NCBI GenBank assembly: GCA_035561075.1
Contig: DATMYF010000166.1
Span: 1-64,000, forward strand
Direction of reading: 5' to 3'
DNA: 64,000 nt
From: JAMCRM01 sp035561075
GTDB lineage: Bacteria > Acidobacteriota > Terriglobia > Bryobacterales > Bryobacteraceae
Each line of letters begins with the position of its first letter. Position 1 is the first letter of the stretch. Both the position numbers and the translations under genes were made by a program. The notes beneath the pieces are model-generated. The model was not told the origin of the DNA. It made no database searches and saw only the letters and a list, made by a program, of their open reading frames with translations. This document shows, piece after piece, positions 18,028-27,368 of this stretch.

Positions 18028-19923
18028 ATGCCTTACACACGTGGCATTCGTGCTGCGGCTCTGTTATTTCTGTTACTGCTTGTCAGCAGTCACGCGACGG
18101 CGGATGAACTTACCGTACCCATACCGAACCTCCCGGTTCAGGTCCAACGCGCCCCTCACGGCGGCGCACTTTTCATCGGTTCAGACATACAATACTTGAG
18201 TCAAACCGGCGAACCCGCTATTCCGTTCATGACTTTTCGGGTGCTTCTGCCCCCCGCTACGCAAGTGCCCACCGTGACGGCGGACGTGCAACAGGCACGG
18301 ATCGAACAGGTTCCGGGGCTGTGGGATGTTCTGCCGGCGCCACCGGCGGCTACCTGGAGACTCGGAGTCCGGGAGGTTGTCTGGCCCTCCGGAAGAACTT
18401 TTGTGAACGGGCGCGATTCGGGCGTCTACACGGCCGATGCCGTGTTTCCGAGCGCGCTCCTGCATTCCGTAATGCCGGGACAGTTTCGCGACTGGAAGTT
18501 GGCCGATGTTACTGTCGCGTTGGCGCAATACAACCCGGTAACCGGAGTTCTGCACCGGCTGGTTGAGGGTACGGTCAGCCTGCGGTTCAGCGTGGCCGCG
18601 CCGCCCCAGCAGTTTACGGGGGAGTACGCTGACGCCGCCAACGCTGCACACGCCAGGAAACTTGTGGTGAATTTCGACCAGGTCGCTCCTCAGTACCGGA
18701 CGTCAAAACCCAAAGAGTTCCTGGGTCACAAGGCGGCGTTTCTTATCGTGACGACACAGCAGATCGAGAAAGACTCGCAAGCCCTGAAGAAATTCGTCCA
18801 GAGCAAGCGAAAACGTGGATTCAACGTCAACGTCGTGACGGAAGAGACTTGGGGCGGTGGAAGGGGAGATATCGCGGCGGACAATCTGCGGGGTTGGCTT
18901 CGCTCCAAGTATCTGGCGGCAAAGCTGGTCCTCGACCGGCGCGACCTCTCGTGGGACGACGTTCCGAAGTACGTCCTACTGATCGGTAATCCGGACCCCT
19001 ACGCCGGAGACGTACCGATGAAGATGTTATGGCCGAGACCCGATGCCCCTTACTGGCGGGAATCACCGTCGGATTTCTATTACTCGGATCTTACCGGGAA
19101 CTGGGACAGGGACGGCGACGGTCTCTCAGGAGAATACTGGGGCGATTTCGGCGCGGGCGGGATCGACCGCTACCCGGAACTGCTTGTCGGCCGGATCCCA
19201 TTCTACGGCAGCATCGCCGACCTGGATCGTATTCTGGATAAGATCGTGCTGTACGAAAACGCCTCTCCGGCGGACGTCTCGTGGCGCAGGAACGTGCTGC
19301 TTCCGATGAAGCCATCCGACGAGGTTACACCGGGATACCACTTGGGCGAAGAGATCAAAGATACGGTTCTCATTCCGCAGGGGTGGGGCTATCACCGTAT
19401 CTACGACGAATCGTATGGATTGAATCCACCGCCGGAGACGGTGCCGGTAACGGTCCAGAATGTCACGCGAATCTGGACCAGTGCTCCCTTCGGCGCAACA
19501 TTTTGGTGGACCCACGGCTGGTCGGAAGGCGCCTCGGACATCATGGACCTGTCGCACGCGGCGCTGCTGAATGACACCTATCCTGCGTTCACCTTCCAGG
19601 CTTCGTGTGACAATTCGTTCCCGGAAGACGCCTTCAACCTGACGTACTCACTTCTCAAGAACGGCGGCTTGAATACAATCAGTGCGACCCGCGTCTCCTG
19701 GTATTGGGTAGGCCAGCGGTCGTTTGCCGATTACGACAGCAACTCCGGATTCACGTTCGGGTACGCTAGACGTCTGATCCGCGACGGGATGGACAGCGGA
19801 GCGGCTCTGTTCGATCTCAAGGCTACGCTGTACCCAACCTGTTCCGAGATGTGGATGAACTACACCGGATTCAATATATACGGCGATCCCTCGCTGGGAT
19901 TGTCTACTGCGGAAGGAAAGTGA
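18028..19923 (+). CDS. Secreted gingipain-like (C25) cysteine peptidase
   Basis: The 631-aa precursor has a signal peptide (RGIRAAALLFLLLLVSSHATA). It belongs to the gingipain-type clan CD cysteine peptidases: His496 in FWWTHGWSEG and Cys527 in FQASCDNS form the catalytic dyad, 31 residues apart as in gingipains. An N-terminal prodomain-like region (residues 25-230) precedes the peptidase. DRDGDGLSGEYWGDF near 360 looks like a calcium-binding loop. No C-terminal sorting domain is seen, so it may be periplasmic or released. It has its own promoter region and no operon partner, and its codon use looks less GC-biased than the flanking genes. Confidence 0.85.
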   Translation: MPYTRGIRAAALLFLLLLVSSHATADELTVPIPNLPVQVQRAPHGGALFIGSDIQYLSQTGEPAIPFMTFRVLLPPATQVPTVTADVQQARIEQVPGLWDVLPAPPAATWRLGVREVVWPSGRTFVNGRDSGVYTADAVFPSALLHSVMPGQFRDWKLADVTVALAQYNPVTGVLHRLVEGTVSLRFSVAAPPQQFTGEYADAANAAHARKLVVNFDQVAPQYRTSKPKEFLGHKAAFLIVTTQQIEKDSQALKKFVQSKRKRGFNVNVVTEETWGGGRGDIAADNLRGWLRSKYLAAKLVLDRRDLSWDDVPKYVLLIGNPDPYAGDVPMKMLWPRPDAPYWRESPSDFYYSDLTGNWDRDGDGLSGEYWGDFGAGGIDRYPELLVGRIPFYGSIADLDRILDKIVLYENASPADVSWRRNVLLPMKPSDEVTPGYHLGEEIKDTVLIPQGWGYHRIYDESYGLNPPPETVPVTVQNVTRIWTSAPFGATFWWTHGWSEGASDIMDLSHAALLNDTYPAFTFQASCDNSFPEDAFNLTYSLLKNGGLNTISATRVSWYWVGQRSFADYDSNSGFTFGYARRLIRDGMDSGAALFDLKATLYPTCSEMWMNYTGFNIYGDPSLGLSTAEGK

Positions 19924-19948
19924 GCGTTGGACGTTTCGCAAACCGCGG

Positions 19949-20761
19949 CTACCCGGGATTTGCCGGCGATACCCTCGAAGGAACGAGGCCGCGTACGGCC
20001 CAGGCGCGCGCGGGCAGCGAAAATGGCTCGTCGTTTGCGCTCAAGTTCAACCGGCCCTTTAGTTCGGTACGCAATGCCCGCCGGTGGTCGTCATCGAGAT
20101 ATCGGACGTAGGCGCCGGCGGGTCCCTGGCCCAGAAGGAAGGGGTCCCAGTAATCCGCAAAGGACTTAAACCGCATGGTGATGTCCAGCGGGCGCTCCTC
20201 GACGTGCTCCAGGCCACTCTGTTTCCACAGTTCTTTCAGTTTACCTTCGCGGCATAGGGGCATCTGTGACTCATCAAACTGCCCGGCGGTTGGATCGGCG
20301 GACACCGCCGCATCCCAGAAGGCCCGGAGCATCTCCATGCCCGCGCCATAATCCCAAACTGCCGCGGAGATGCAGCCCCCCGGTTTTGTTACCCGGCTCA
20401 CCTCGTGAAGCGCCTGCCTAGTATCGGGAATGAAGTTGAAGGCAAGCAGGGAAAGACTGGCTTGAAACGTCGCGTTGGAATGGCGCAACCGCCGGGCATC
20501 GCCGACCTGAAAGCTCACGCGGTCAGGAAACGGGTTCCTGCTGTTTGCGTAGCCGACGTACGCCTGCGACGGATCGATTCCCAACACCCGGCAATGGCCC
20601 CTCAGTCTGGCGATCGAAAAGGCCAGCGCCCCTGTGCCGGAGCCCACGTCAAGCACGCCTCCCGCAGCCTCACGTGGACCGGCGAACTCCACCAGTAGAG
20701 GCGCTAACAAGCGACTCCATCGGCCCATGAATCGTTCGTAGGCCTCGGCTTCACTGAACAT
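19949..20761 (-). CDS. Class I SAM-dependent methyltransferase
   Basis: The 270-aa protein has the Rossmann-like SAM fold: GGVLDVGSGTGALA (motif I), VLGIDPSQAYV (motif II), VGDARRLRHSNATF and KPGGCISAAVWDYG. It resembles UbiE/COQ5-type or small-molecule methyltransferases. The start at 20761 gives a plausible N terminus (MFSEAEAYERFMGRWS). It converges with the protease gene with 25 bp between. The substrate is unknown. Confidence 0.85.
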   Translation of the reverse strand: MFSEAEAYERFMGRWSRLLAPLLVEFAGPREAAGGVLDVGSGTGALAFSIARLRGHCRVLGIDPSQAYVGYANSRNPFPDRVSFQVGDARRLRHSNATFQASLSLLAFNFIPDTRQALHEVSRVTKPGGCISAAVWDYGAGMEMLRAFWDAAVSADPTAGQFDESQMPLCREGKLKELWKQSGLEHVEERPLDITMRFKSFADYWDPFLLGQGPAGAYVRYLDDDHRRALRTELKGRLNLSANDEPFSLPARAWAVRGLVPSRVSPANPG

Positions 20762-20994
20762 ATTCGGCCTCCGGCCTGGCCGTTACAACATCCGTTGAGT
20801 CTACCTCGCGACCGGGATTTAGGCCGGTGAAACCCCGCCTTCGCGCGGGTGCCTGTAAGCATTCGCACGGGGCGCATCCGAAAGAGGACGATGGCTTCCA
20901 ATTGCGGTTTCCACTGCCGCCGCGCTGCGATAATGGGTGCGGCGTATGTTGTATACTGCGGATCGAAAGCGGTGGAAGCCAGCGGAGGGACACC

Positions 20995-22029
20995 ATGAAA
21001 TCCAAACTGATATTGCCAGGTCTCTTGATCTTCGCTTCGCTGGGGACCGCCCAGGAGGGCACCGCCGTGAGCGGGCCCGTTTCAGGATTTGTTTTCGACC
21101 AGAATACGGGCGCGCTGCGGCCCATGTTGGGAATGCCTGGAGCGGCCTATCTTGGTGAGCCGCTGCTCGCCGGGGTGGAAGCGGCCGGGATCGCGCCGGA
21201 CGGCACGGCCGCACTGGCCGTGATGGAAGGCCGGCTGTATCTGGCCAGCGGGCTGAAGACTGCCGAACCGGTAACGGCCGCCGTCGAAAGCGCCATTGAA
21301 GGCGCGGATCGCTTCGCCTGGGCGCCAGATGGCAGTTCCGCCGCGGTCTACTCCTCGAAATCCGGCCGGGCGCAGATCCTCCGGGGTCTCGAAAAAGCCC
21401 CGAGTGCGGGTGAACCTTTCGAGCTTTCCGCCCTGCCTGGCGCCGTATCGGCGTTGGCCATAGCGGGTGACCTGGTGATCGCCGGTGTCGCTGATGCCGA
21501 GGCCGGCGGCTTGTACGCGGCTCGCGCGGGGGAGACCCCGCGGTTGCTGGCGAAAGCCTCGCAGCCCGCCGCCATTACGGTGGCTGGACGCGACCTCTAC
21601 TTCGCCGACCGCGAGCGGGGCCAGGTGTGGCAGATCGGCGAATTCGCCGGAGATGCCACCCCCCTGCTGTTCGCCGAAGGCCTCGAAGCGCCCGTTGGCG
21701 TGCAGGTCTCCGGCAAACGGCTGTTCGTGGCCAACGCCGGCAATAACACCCTGGAAGTCTTCGACCTGGATGCGCGTGCTTCGTCCGGGCGCATCGCGCT
21801 CGATGCCGCGCCCGCTACCCTGGAGGACTTCGGAGGCCGTTCGTTGTGGCTGCTGAATTCCGCCGCCGCTGACGGGGGTCCGCTTTACGTGCTCGACGGC
21901 GCGGCCGACCCGGCGGTCTATTTTGTGCCCGCCGGGGGTGTTGAAACTACCGCCCTGCGCCGCGGCTCTCCAGCCACGAGATCGCGTATTTCCGGAGCAG
22001 AACCACGTCCGGGCGGCCGTCGCGATTAA
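20995..22029 (+). CDS. Exported propeller-type protein
   Basis: The 344-aa protein begins with a signal peptide (MKSKLILPGLLIFASLGTAQ). The rest has repeated LYFADRERGQVWQIGEF- and LFVANAGNNTLEVFDLD-like segments, as in NHL/SMP-30-type beta-propellers. No enzymatic residues are recognised. ATG 20995 is supported by the signal peptide and AGCGGAGGG just upstream; the longer frame from 20827 is not believable. The last 83 bp overlap the converging FG-GAP gene. A role in binding or sensing outside the cytoplasm is inference. Confidence 0.72.
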   Translation: MKSKLILPGLLIFASLGTAQEGTAVSGPVSGFVFDQNTGALRPMLGMPGAAYLGEPLLAGVEAAGIAPDGTAALAVMEGRLYLASGLKTAEPVTAAVESAIEGADRFAWAPDGSSAAVYSSKSGRAQILRGLEKAPSAGEPFELSALPGAVSALAIAGDLVIAGVADAEAGGLYAARAGETPRLLAKASQPAAITVAGRDLYFADRERGQVWQIGEFAGDATPLLFAEGLEAPVGVQVSGKRLFVANAGNNTLEVFDLDARASSGRIALDAAPATLEDFGGRSLWLLNSAAADGGPLYVLDGAADPAVYFVPAGGVETTALRRGSPATRSRISGAEPRPGGRRD

Positions 22030-22936
22030 CGTCCGCCGTTACGGCGCGGACGACGGGCTCGCCGCGCGCGATCACCTCGCCCGTGCCGTTGCGGAACACC
22101 ATCACGCGGCCGGGAGCGGCGTTCTCGGCAACAAGGATGTCCGCGTGGCCGTCGCCATCGAAATCCGCCAGTTCCGCGCTGTTGAGATTGGCCAGTTTCA
22201 GGCCGTCGTCCAGGCTGTGCTGGGGCCATTGCTCCCGCACATCGCGGTGCCGCTCGAACCACGCCAGGCGCGCGGGCGACCTCTCGCGCTGCGCGGCCAC
22301 CAGGGTGGCGCCGTTCCATGCCAGGCGCAGGAGCGCCGAGTTCTCCTCCTCGGTCCAGGTGTTGATCGCGAAGAGGCGCCAGGGCAGGTCGTAGGAGTGT
22401 GGGGAGCGGATCCAGTAATTGCCGCAAAGAATATCGGGACGACCGTCACGGTCGATGTCCGCCAGCAGCAGCCCGCCCTGCCGAGATGGCGTGTAGATCG
22501 AGTAGATGTCGCGCGGCGGCGGCCATGGCCGGGCTGGATCGCGTGGGATCGCATAGAACCGCACCTGCTGGTGCTTGTGGATGAGCAGGATGCCGCGCCG
22601 GCCGAAGAGCGCGGCCGGGATGACATCGCGCGTCACGACGCCGGTATCGATGGTATGGCGCGTGCCATCGCGGCCGTTGAACCACACCAGCGCGCCTCCG
22701 GTTTCCAGGGCCGCTACGTCGGCGGTGCCGTCGCGGTCGATATCGAAGACCGCGGCGCCTTCACCCAACAACGGCCCCGGGCCGCGCAGCACCCGTGGTG
22801 CGCCATCCGGCAGTTGCCGCACGGCCAGCCGCTCTCCCCACGTGTAGAGTGCGGGTCCTTCGATGGCAATGCCGTTCACCGCTTTACCGGCAGCGATGAC
22901 GTGTTCCACAAAGAGCAATGCCGCGAGCGCCAGCAT
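21947..22936 (-). CDS. Exported FG-GAP/VCBS-repeat protein
   Basis: The 329-aa protein starts with a short hydrophobic leader (MLALAALLFVEHVIAAG) and carries repeats typical of FG-GAP/VCBS beta-propellers: FDIDRDGTADVAALE, LADIDRDGRPDILCG, LADFDGDGHADILVAE and TADVNRDGRPDVVLL. The DxDxDG loops likely bind calcium. ATG 22936 is chosen because it lies 1 bp after the stop of the upstream nuclease gene; the longer frame overlaps that gene. The 3' end overlaps the propeller gene by 83 bp. No enzyme function is suggested. Confidence 0.8.
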   Translation of the reverse strand: MLALAALLFVEHVIAAGKAVNGIAIEGPALYTWGERLAVRQLPDGAPRVLRGPGPLLGEGAAVFDIDRDGTADVAALETGGALVWFNGRDGTRHTIDTGVVTRDVIPAALFGRRGILLIHKHQQVRFYAIPRDPARPWPPPRDIYSIYTPSRQGGLLLADIDRDGRPDILCGNYWIRSPHSYDLPWRLFAINTWTEEENSALLRLAWNGATLVAAQRERSPARLAWFERHRDVREQWPQHSLDDGLKLANLNSAELADFDGDGHADILVAENAAPGRVMVFRNGTGEVIARGEPVVRAVTADVNRDGRPDVVLLRKYAISWLESRGAGR

Positions 22937-22937
22937 G

Positions 22938-24188
22938 TTATTCGAGCGCCAGCCGGCGCGTGCGCGGTCCCGCCAGGCGACCGCGCAGCCGTGCCTCGCG
23001 ACGGCGCATGGCGGGACTGTCCTCAACCCCCAGTGCCGTGCGGGTCATCTCCAGCGCCATTGCGTAGTTGCGTTCGCGGTGCTCGTAGTACTTGGCCAGT
23101 TCTTCGAGCGCACGCAGCCGGTAGGGGTTGCGGCAGGCGGCCAAGTCCGTGAGGAGTGCCAGGGCGGCATCCTCACGTTCGAGCTTCTTTTCGAGCATGG
23201 CGATATCGAACTGGGTGCGGAAGAGCAGGTCGTCGGGAAGCCCCAGATCCACGGCGCGCCGGAACAGCCGGAGGGCCTCTTCGCGCCGCTCGGCCTGGAG
23301 CGTCCAGCGGGCCAAGCCGATCAGGTCCGCGCCGTGCCGGATGGCGGCCTGCTCGGGATCCCGGAAGGCGAAGGGCACAATAGCCGACAGGCACGCCAGC
23401 GAGAGAATGTCGATAGCGTTGTGGTGAAAGATAGGGACCAGCCGCATCGCCAGTTGCGAACGCAGGTACTCGAAATAATAGTAGGGGATCATCTCCCCGG
23501 GTATGTCGCCGTCGCGCTCGACGCCCAGGATCTGGTTCTCCAGGTCCACCAGCCGGCAACTGTCCAGGCGCAGCTTCCACAGCCGCCGCGCCCCGAACAG
23601 CAGGTCCAGGTGCTCCAACCGGTCGAAGGGGTGCCGCGCCCGCACCATGCGGAAGCGGGTTTCGAGCAGCGGCTGGTCGTAGGTCTTGCCGTTGTAGGTG
23701 ATGAGGACGTCGAAGCGCGCCAGATACGCGGTCAGGCTCGCCAGCACAGAGCCTTCCTCCCCGTAATCGCGCATGAAAAACTGGCGCAGCCGGAAGCCTT
23801 CCGCGTCGATGCTCCCCACGCCGATCAGGAAAGCGTACGTTCCTGTACCGCCCGCGAGACCCGTCGTTTCGGTGTCGAGGAAGCACCATTTTCCGGGCTC
23901 ACAGGAGGGGATGGCGCCGCCCGAGAGCGAGTCGAACAGGTCGCCCGGCAGCTCGATCAAGCCCCCGATATCCATGCTGCCATGCCGCCGGTGGCGCTCC
24001 CAAAGTCTCTCGGTTTCAAAGTGTTTGCCGAATTCGGTCTCCACCACTTCGCCCGGCATGACATCCTCAATCGAGCAGCGGGCGGGAACCTGCGGGCGCG
24101 GCGGCGCAGCCGGCTTGTCGGCCCACTTGCGGTCGATCCGGGCGATGCGCCTGCGGAGTAATGCGAGCTGTTCCTGAATGTCCCCCAT
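22938..24188 (-). CDS. YprB-like RNase H-fold nuclease with TPR tail
   Basis: The 416-aa protein has an RNase H-like 3'-5' exonuclease domain (about residues 95-260). CFLDTETTGLAGG carries the DEDD-type acidic pair, with ITYNGKTYDQPLLETR and FHHNAIDILSL completing it. A C-terminal helical TPR-like region follows (EALRLFRRAVDLGLPDD, LRALEELAKYYEHRE). This matches YprB/RNase_H_2 proteins. Start 24188 was chosen because upstream sequence runs into the divergent galU promoter. The RNA or DNA substrate is unknown. Confidence 0.82.
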   Translation of the reverse strand: MGDIQEQLALLRRRIARIDRKWADKPAAPPRPQVPARCSIEDVMPGEVVETEFGKHFETERLWERHRRHGSMDIGGLIELPGDLFDSLSGGAIPSCEPGKWCFLDTETTGLAGGTGTYAFLIGVGSIDAEGFRLRQFFMRDYGEEGSVLASLTAYLARFDVLITYNGKTYDQPLLETRFRMVRARHPFDRLEHLDLLFGARRLWKLRLDSCRLVDLENQILGVERDGDIPGEMIPYYYFEYLRSQLAMRLVPIFHHNAIDILSLACLSAIVPFAFRDPEQAAIRHGADLIGLARWTLQAERREEALRLFRRAVDLGLPDDLLFRTQFDIAMLEKKLEREDAALALLTDLAACRNPYRLRALEELAKYYEHRERNYAMALEMTRTALGVEDSPAMRRREARLRGRLAGPRTRRLALE

Positions 24189-24234
24189 CTTTGCTTCGCT
24201 TTTTATTTGCCTACTATAACCGTATAGTGGATAT

Positions 24235-25128
24235 GTGATCAAGAGCGCGGTGATCCCTGTCGCGGGCCATGGCACCCGTTTGCTGCCCGCTACCAAGTCG
24301 CAACCGAAAGAGATGCTGCCTGTTGCGCGCAAGCCGATCGTGCAGTACGTGGTGGAGGAACTGGTAACCAACGGGATCGAGCAGATCCTGTTTGTCACCG
24401 GTCGCAACAAGGCGTCCATCGAGAACCATTTCGACCACGATCCGACGTTATCGAAGGTCCTCACCGAGAATAACAAGCACGACCTCCTGCAGGAACTGGA
24501 TTTCGAGGCCCTGAAGGCGAACTTCTTCTACACGCGGCAGCGCATGCAGAAGGGGCTCGGCGACGCCATTTTATGCGCCGAGAACTTCGCCGGTGAGGAG
24601 CCTTTCGTGGTGGCACTGGGGGACTCCATCCTGGGGCTGAACGCGCTCTCGCGCGCCGTGACGCGCCTTACCACGGTATATGAAGAGCGGCGTGCCAGTT
24701 GCGTGATCGCAGTGGAAGAGGTGCCCATCCAGGAGACCTCGCACTACGGTGTGGTGCAGGCCGAAAATGGCATCTCCGACGTCTTCCGGGTGGTCAACCT
24801 GGTAGAAAAGCCGCGGCCCGAGGATGCGCCCAGCAACCTCGCCATCGCGGGCCGCTACGTCTTTTCACCGGTGATCTTCGACATGCTGCGGCGGGTGCAG
24901 CCGGATAAGCGCGGCGAGATCCAGCTCACCGATGCCATTCAACTGCTCTGCGAAGAGGGCCGGCGCGTCATGGCGGTGCGCCTCGAACCGGAGGAGAAGC
25001 GCTACGATATCGGCAACTTCCCCAGTTACTTCGAGAGCTTTGTAGAGTTCGCCCTGGCCGATCCACTATACGGCGCGGATTTCCGGAAATGCCTGGAGCG
25101 CCTGCTAGCGAAGTCCGCCGCGGTCTAA
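24235..25128 (+). CDS. galU: UTP-glucose-1-phosphate uridylyltransferase
   Basis: The 297-aa enzyme makes UDP-glucose from UTP and glucose-1-phosphate. It has the nucleotidyltransferase start VIPVAGHGTRLLPATKS and KEMLPVARKPIVQYVVEE, VALGDSI in place of DXD, and the NLVEKP segment. The usual GLGT reads GHGT. Translation begins at GTG 24235; the ATG two bases earlier is out of frame and stops at once. The gene overlaps the following membrane glycosyltransferase by 40 bp, suggesting coupled translation and a role in surface polysaccharide. Confidence 0.93.
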   Translation: MIKSAVIPVAGHGTRLLPATKSQPKEMLPVARKPIVQYVVEELVTNGIEQILFVTGRNKASIENHFDHDPTLSKVLTENNKHDLLQELDFEALKANFFYTRQRMQKGLGDAILCAENFAGEEPFVVALGDSILGLNALSRAVTRLTTVYEERRASCVIAVEEVPIQETSHYGVVQAENGISDVFRVVNLVEKPRPEDAPSNLAIAGRYVFSPVIFDMLRRVQPDKRGEIQLTDAIQLLCEEGRRVMAVRLEPEEKRYDIGNFPSYFESFVEFALADPLYGADFRKCLERLLAKSAAV

Positions 25129-26513
25129 GCGGCGCCACCCTGTTCTGGGCGCTGCTCGCCACGGTGCTGGCGGCGGCTCGGTTATGCCATAGCGGCGTTT
25201 TGTGGGCCGAGGAAGGCCTCCCTATGGCTGCGGGGGCGCAGATGGCGCGCGGCGCCGTGCTCTATCGCGACGTCTGGTTCGACAAGCCTCCGCTGCTCGC
25301 GGCGTTTTACGTTCCGTTCGAATATGGTTGGGTGCTGCGGCTCGCCGGAGCGCTTTACGCGCTGGTGGCCTGCGCGCTCGCGTGGTTCTTCGCAAGGGAT
25401 GCCTGGGGGCGTCTGGAAGCCTATTGGGCGGCCGGTCTGATGGCCTTCTGCCTGACCTTTTACGTGCCCTCGGCGGTGATTCCCCTGGCCGCTGACCTGC
25501 TCATGCTGGCGCCTCACCTGGCCGCCGTCTACCTGGCATGGCGCGGGCGTTGGCTCGCGAGCGGCATGCTGGCCGGGATGGCGTTCCTGATCAATCCCAA
25601 GGGCCTGTTCGTGCTGGCTGCCTGCATGGTGTGGGGATGGCGCGGGCTGCCCGCGCTGGCGCTGGGTTTCGTGGCGGTGAATGCGGCGGGCGCCCTGTGG
25701 CTCTGGAGCCAGGGCGCGCTCGGGCCGTACATCGAGCAGGTATGGCGGTGGGGCCGGGTCTACGCGGGTGGGACGTTCGTGGGGGAGCCGGTCGCAAACG
25801 GCATCAGCCGGACGCTGGCGTGGGCGGGGTTCCATGCCGCCCCTATTCTGGCCGCCGCGTGGGCATGGCCGCGGGAGAAGCAACGCTGGCACTGGCTTGC
25901 CTGGGCGGCGGCCTCCTTTGCCGCCGTGGCCGCCGGATGGCGCTTCTTCCCGCGCTACTTCTTCCAGGTGTTACCGGTGGTGGTGCTGCTGGGCGCGCGC
26001 GGCTTCGTGCTGCTGGGAGCCCGTCGCAGATGGTGCCTCGCTCTGCTGCTCGTGGTGCCGCTGGTGCGCTTCGGCCCGCGCTATCCGCTGCTGGCCGCGG
26101 GGCGTTCGGAATCCTGGCCGGACATCTCGATGGACCGCGACAGCCGCGAGGCATCCAGCTTAGTGCGACAGATGGCGCGGCCCGGGGACACGCTCTTCGT
26201 GTGGGGATTTCGTCCGGAGATGTACTGCTATACGGACCTGCCCGCGGCCACGCGCTTCCTCGATTGCCAGCCGCTGACGGGAGTCCCGGCCGACCGCCAC
26301 TTGACGCAATCGGCGACCCTCGCACCCGGCCTTGCCGCGGCGAACCGCGCGGAACTGATGCGCTCCCGCCCGCGCTTCGTAATGGATGGCCTGGGGCCGT
26401 ACAACCCAAGGCTCGCCGTTACCGCGTACCCGGATCTGGCGCCGTGGCTCAAGGGCTATACCCTCGCCGCACGCAGCGCCGGGACCATCATCTATCGCCG
26501 CACGGTGCCGTAA
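25089..26513 (+). CDS. ArnT-like membrane glycosyltransferase (GT39/GT83-type)
   Basis: The 474-aa integral membrane protein has about ten hydrophobic segments. Its first extracytoplasmic loop has the acidic and aromatic RDVWFDKPPLLA segment typical of ArnT/PMT-fold enzymes, which move sugars from a polyprenyl phosphate. It overlaps galU by 40 bp. The start at 25089 gives a short N-terminal cytoplasmic stretch before the first helix. The acceptor is unknown; with galU it probably serves glycan or lipid decoration of the envelope. Confidence 0.8.
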   Translation: MPGAPASEVRRGLSGATLFWALLATVLAAARLCHSGVLWAEEGLPMAAGAQMARGAVLYRDVWFDKPPLLAAFYVPFEYGWVLRLAGALYALVACALAWFFARDAWGRLEAYWAAGLMAFCLTFYVPSAVIPLAADLLMLAPHLAAVYLAWRGRWLASGMLAGMAFLINPKGLFVLAACMVWGWRGLPALALGFVAVNAAGALWLWSQGALGPYIEQVWRWGRVYAGGTFVGEPVANGISRTLAWAGFHAAPILAAAWAWPREKQRWHWLAWAAASFAAVAAGWRFFPRYFFQVLPVVVLLGARGFVLLGARRRWCLALLLVVPLVRFGPRYPLLAAGRSESWPDISMDRDSREASSLVRQMARPGDTLFVWGFRPEMYCYTDLPAATRFLDCQPLTGVPADRHLTQSATLAPGLAAANRAELMRSRPRFVMDGLGPYNPRLAVTAYPDLAPWLKGYTLAARSAGTIIYRRTVP

Positions 26514-27368
26514 TCAACGCGCCGCCGCGGCGGACATCTTGCGCTTCAAGAATTGGATGCCGTCCCAGGCGATCGATTCCGGGGTGGGGGCTATGTCCCT
26601 CCAGATGGACGCTGCCGCCGACAGGGCTCCCAATGAAAACCCGAAGCTCTCGATGGTGAGCCAGCCGTCGTAACCCACGTCGCGCAGCGCCGCGAACACC
26701 GCGTCCCACTCCACATGGCCGCTCCCCGGCGCGCCGCGGTCGTTCTCGCACGTGTGGACGTGCTTCAAGTGCTTCGCCACGGTGCGGAAGCCCTGCGCGA
26801 TGTCCCGTTCTTCGATATTCGCGTGAAAGGTATCGAACAGAATCCCGATGTTGGGGTGATTGACGGCGTCGCAGAACGCCGCGGCATCGGAGGCGGTATT
26901 CAGAAAATAGGTTTCGAAGCGGTTGAGCGGCTCCAGGCACAGCGTTACGCCGCACTCGGTGCCCACCGGGCCGAGCGCCTGAAAACTCTCGACGGCCCAC
27001 CGCCACTCATCGGTCGTTCGGCGTCGCCCGGGAAGGTACCCGACGGGCGAGTAGAGCGGGCCGGCGATAATCTTCGACCCCGCTTCGGCCACCGCCTGGA
27101 CGCAGGCGGAAAGATGTTGCACGGTTTTACGGCGGATCTCCGGATCCGAGGAGCCGGCGTGCAGGCCTTCCGGCAGCACTGAGCAGCATGTGCACTCGAG
27201 ACCGCTCGCCTCCACGCCTTTCCGAATGGCCGCGGCGGGGAAGGTGGGGGCCGCGAAGATCCCCACCTCCACGCCGTCGAAGCCGTGCTGTTTGATCGGG
27301 GGGAGTAGCGGCAGATCCGAAGGGCCGAAGTTGGCCGTCCAGATGAACGCATTCACCCCGTACTTCAC
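26514..27368 (-). CDS. Sugar epimerase/isomerase, D-tagatose 3-epimerase-like
   Basis: The 284-aa TIM-barrel protein belongs to the AP-endonuclease-2/xylose-isomerase-like sugar epimerases. Metal ligands are visible: Glu in LCLEPLNRFETYFLN, Asp/His in GILFDTFHANIEE, His in KHLKHVHTCEND and Glu in WLTIESFG. This pattern is that of D-tagatose/D-psicose 3-epimerases. Translation starts at GTG 27368, which overlaps the TGA of the upstream cupin gene (GTGA), so the two are translationally coupled. The substrate remains unproven. Confidence 0.85.
   Translation of the reverse strand: MKYGVNAFIWTANFGPSDLPLLPPIKQHGFDGVEVGIFAAPTFPAAAIRKGVEASGLECTCCSVLPEGLHAGSSDPEIRRKTVQHLSACVQAVAEAGSKIIAGPLYSPVGYLPGRRRTTDEWRWAVESFQALGPVGTECGVTLCLEPLNRFETYFLNTASDAAAFCDAVNHPNIGILFDTFHANIEERDIAQGFRTVAKHLKHVHTCENDRGAPGSGHVEWDAVFAALRDVGYDGWLTIESFGFSLGALSAAASIWRDIAPTPESIAWDGIQFLKRKMSAAAAR

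Noticed and set aside
21923..23152. Long 409-aa plus-strand open frame
   Set aside because: It is the antisense shadow of the FG-GAP and nuclease genes; it lacks a ribosome site and any domain.
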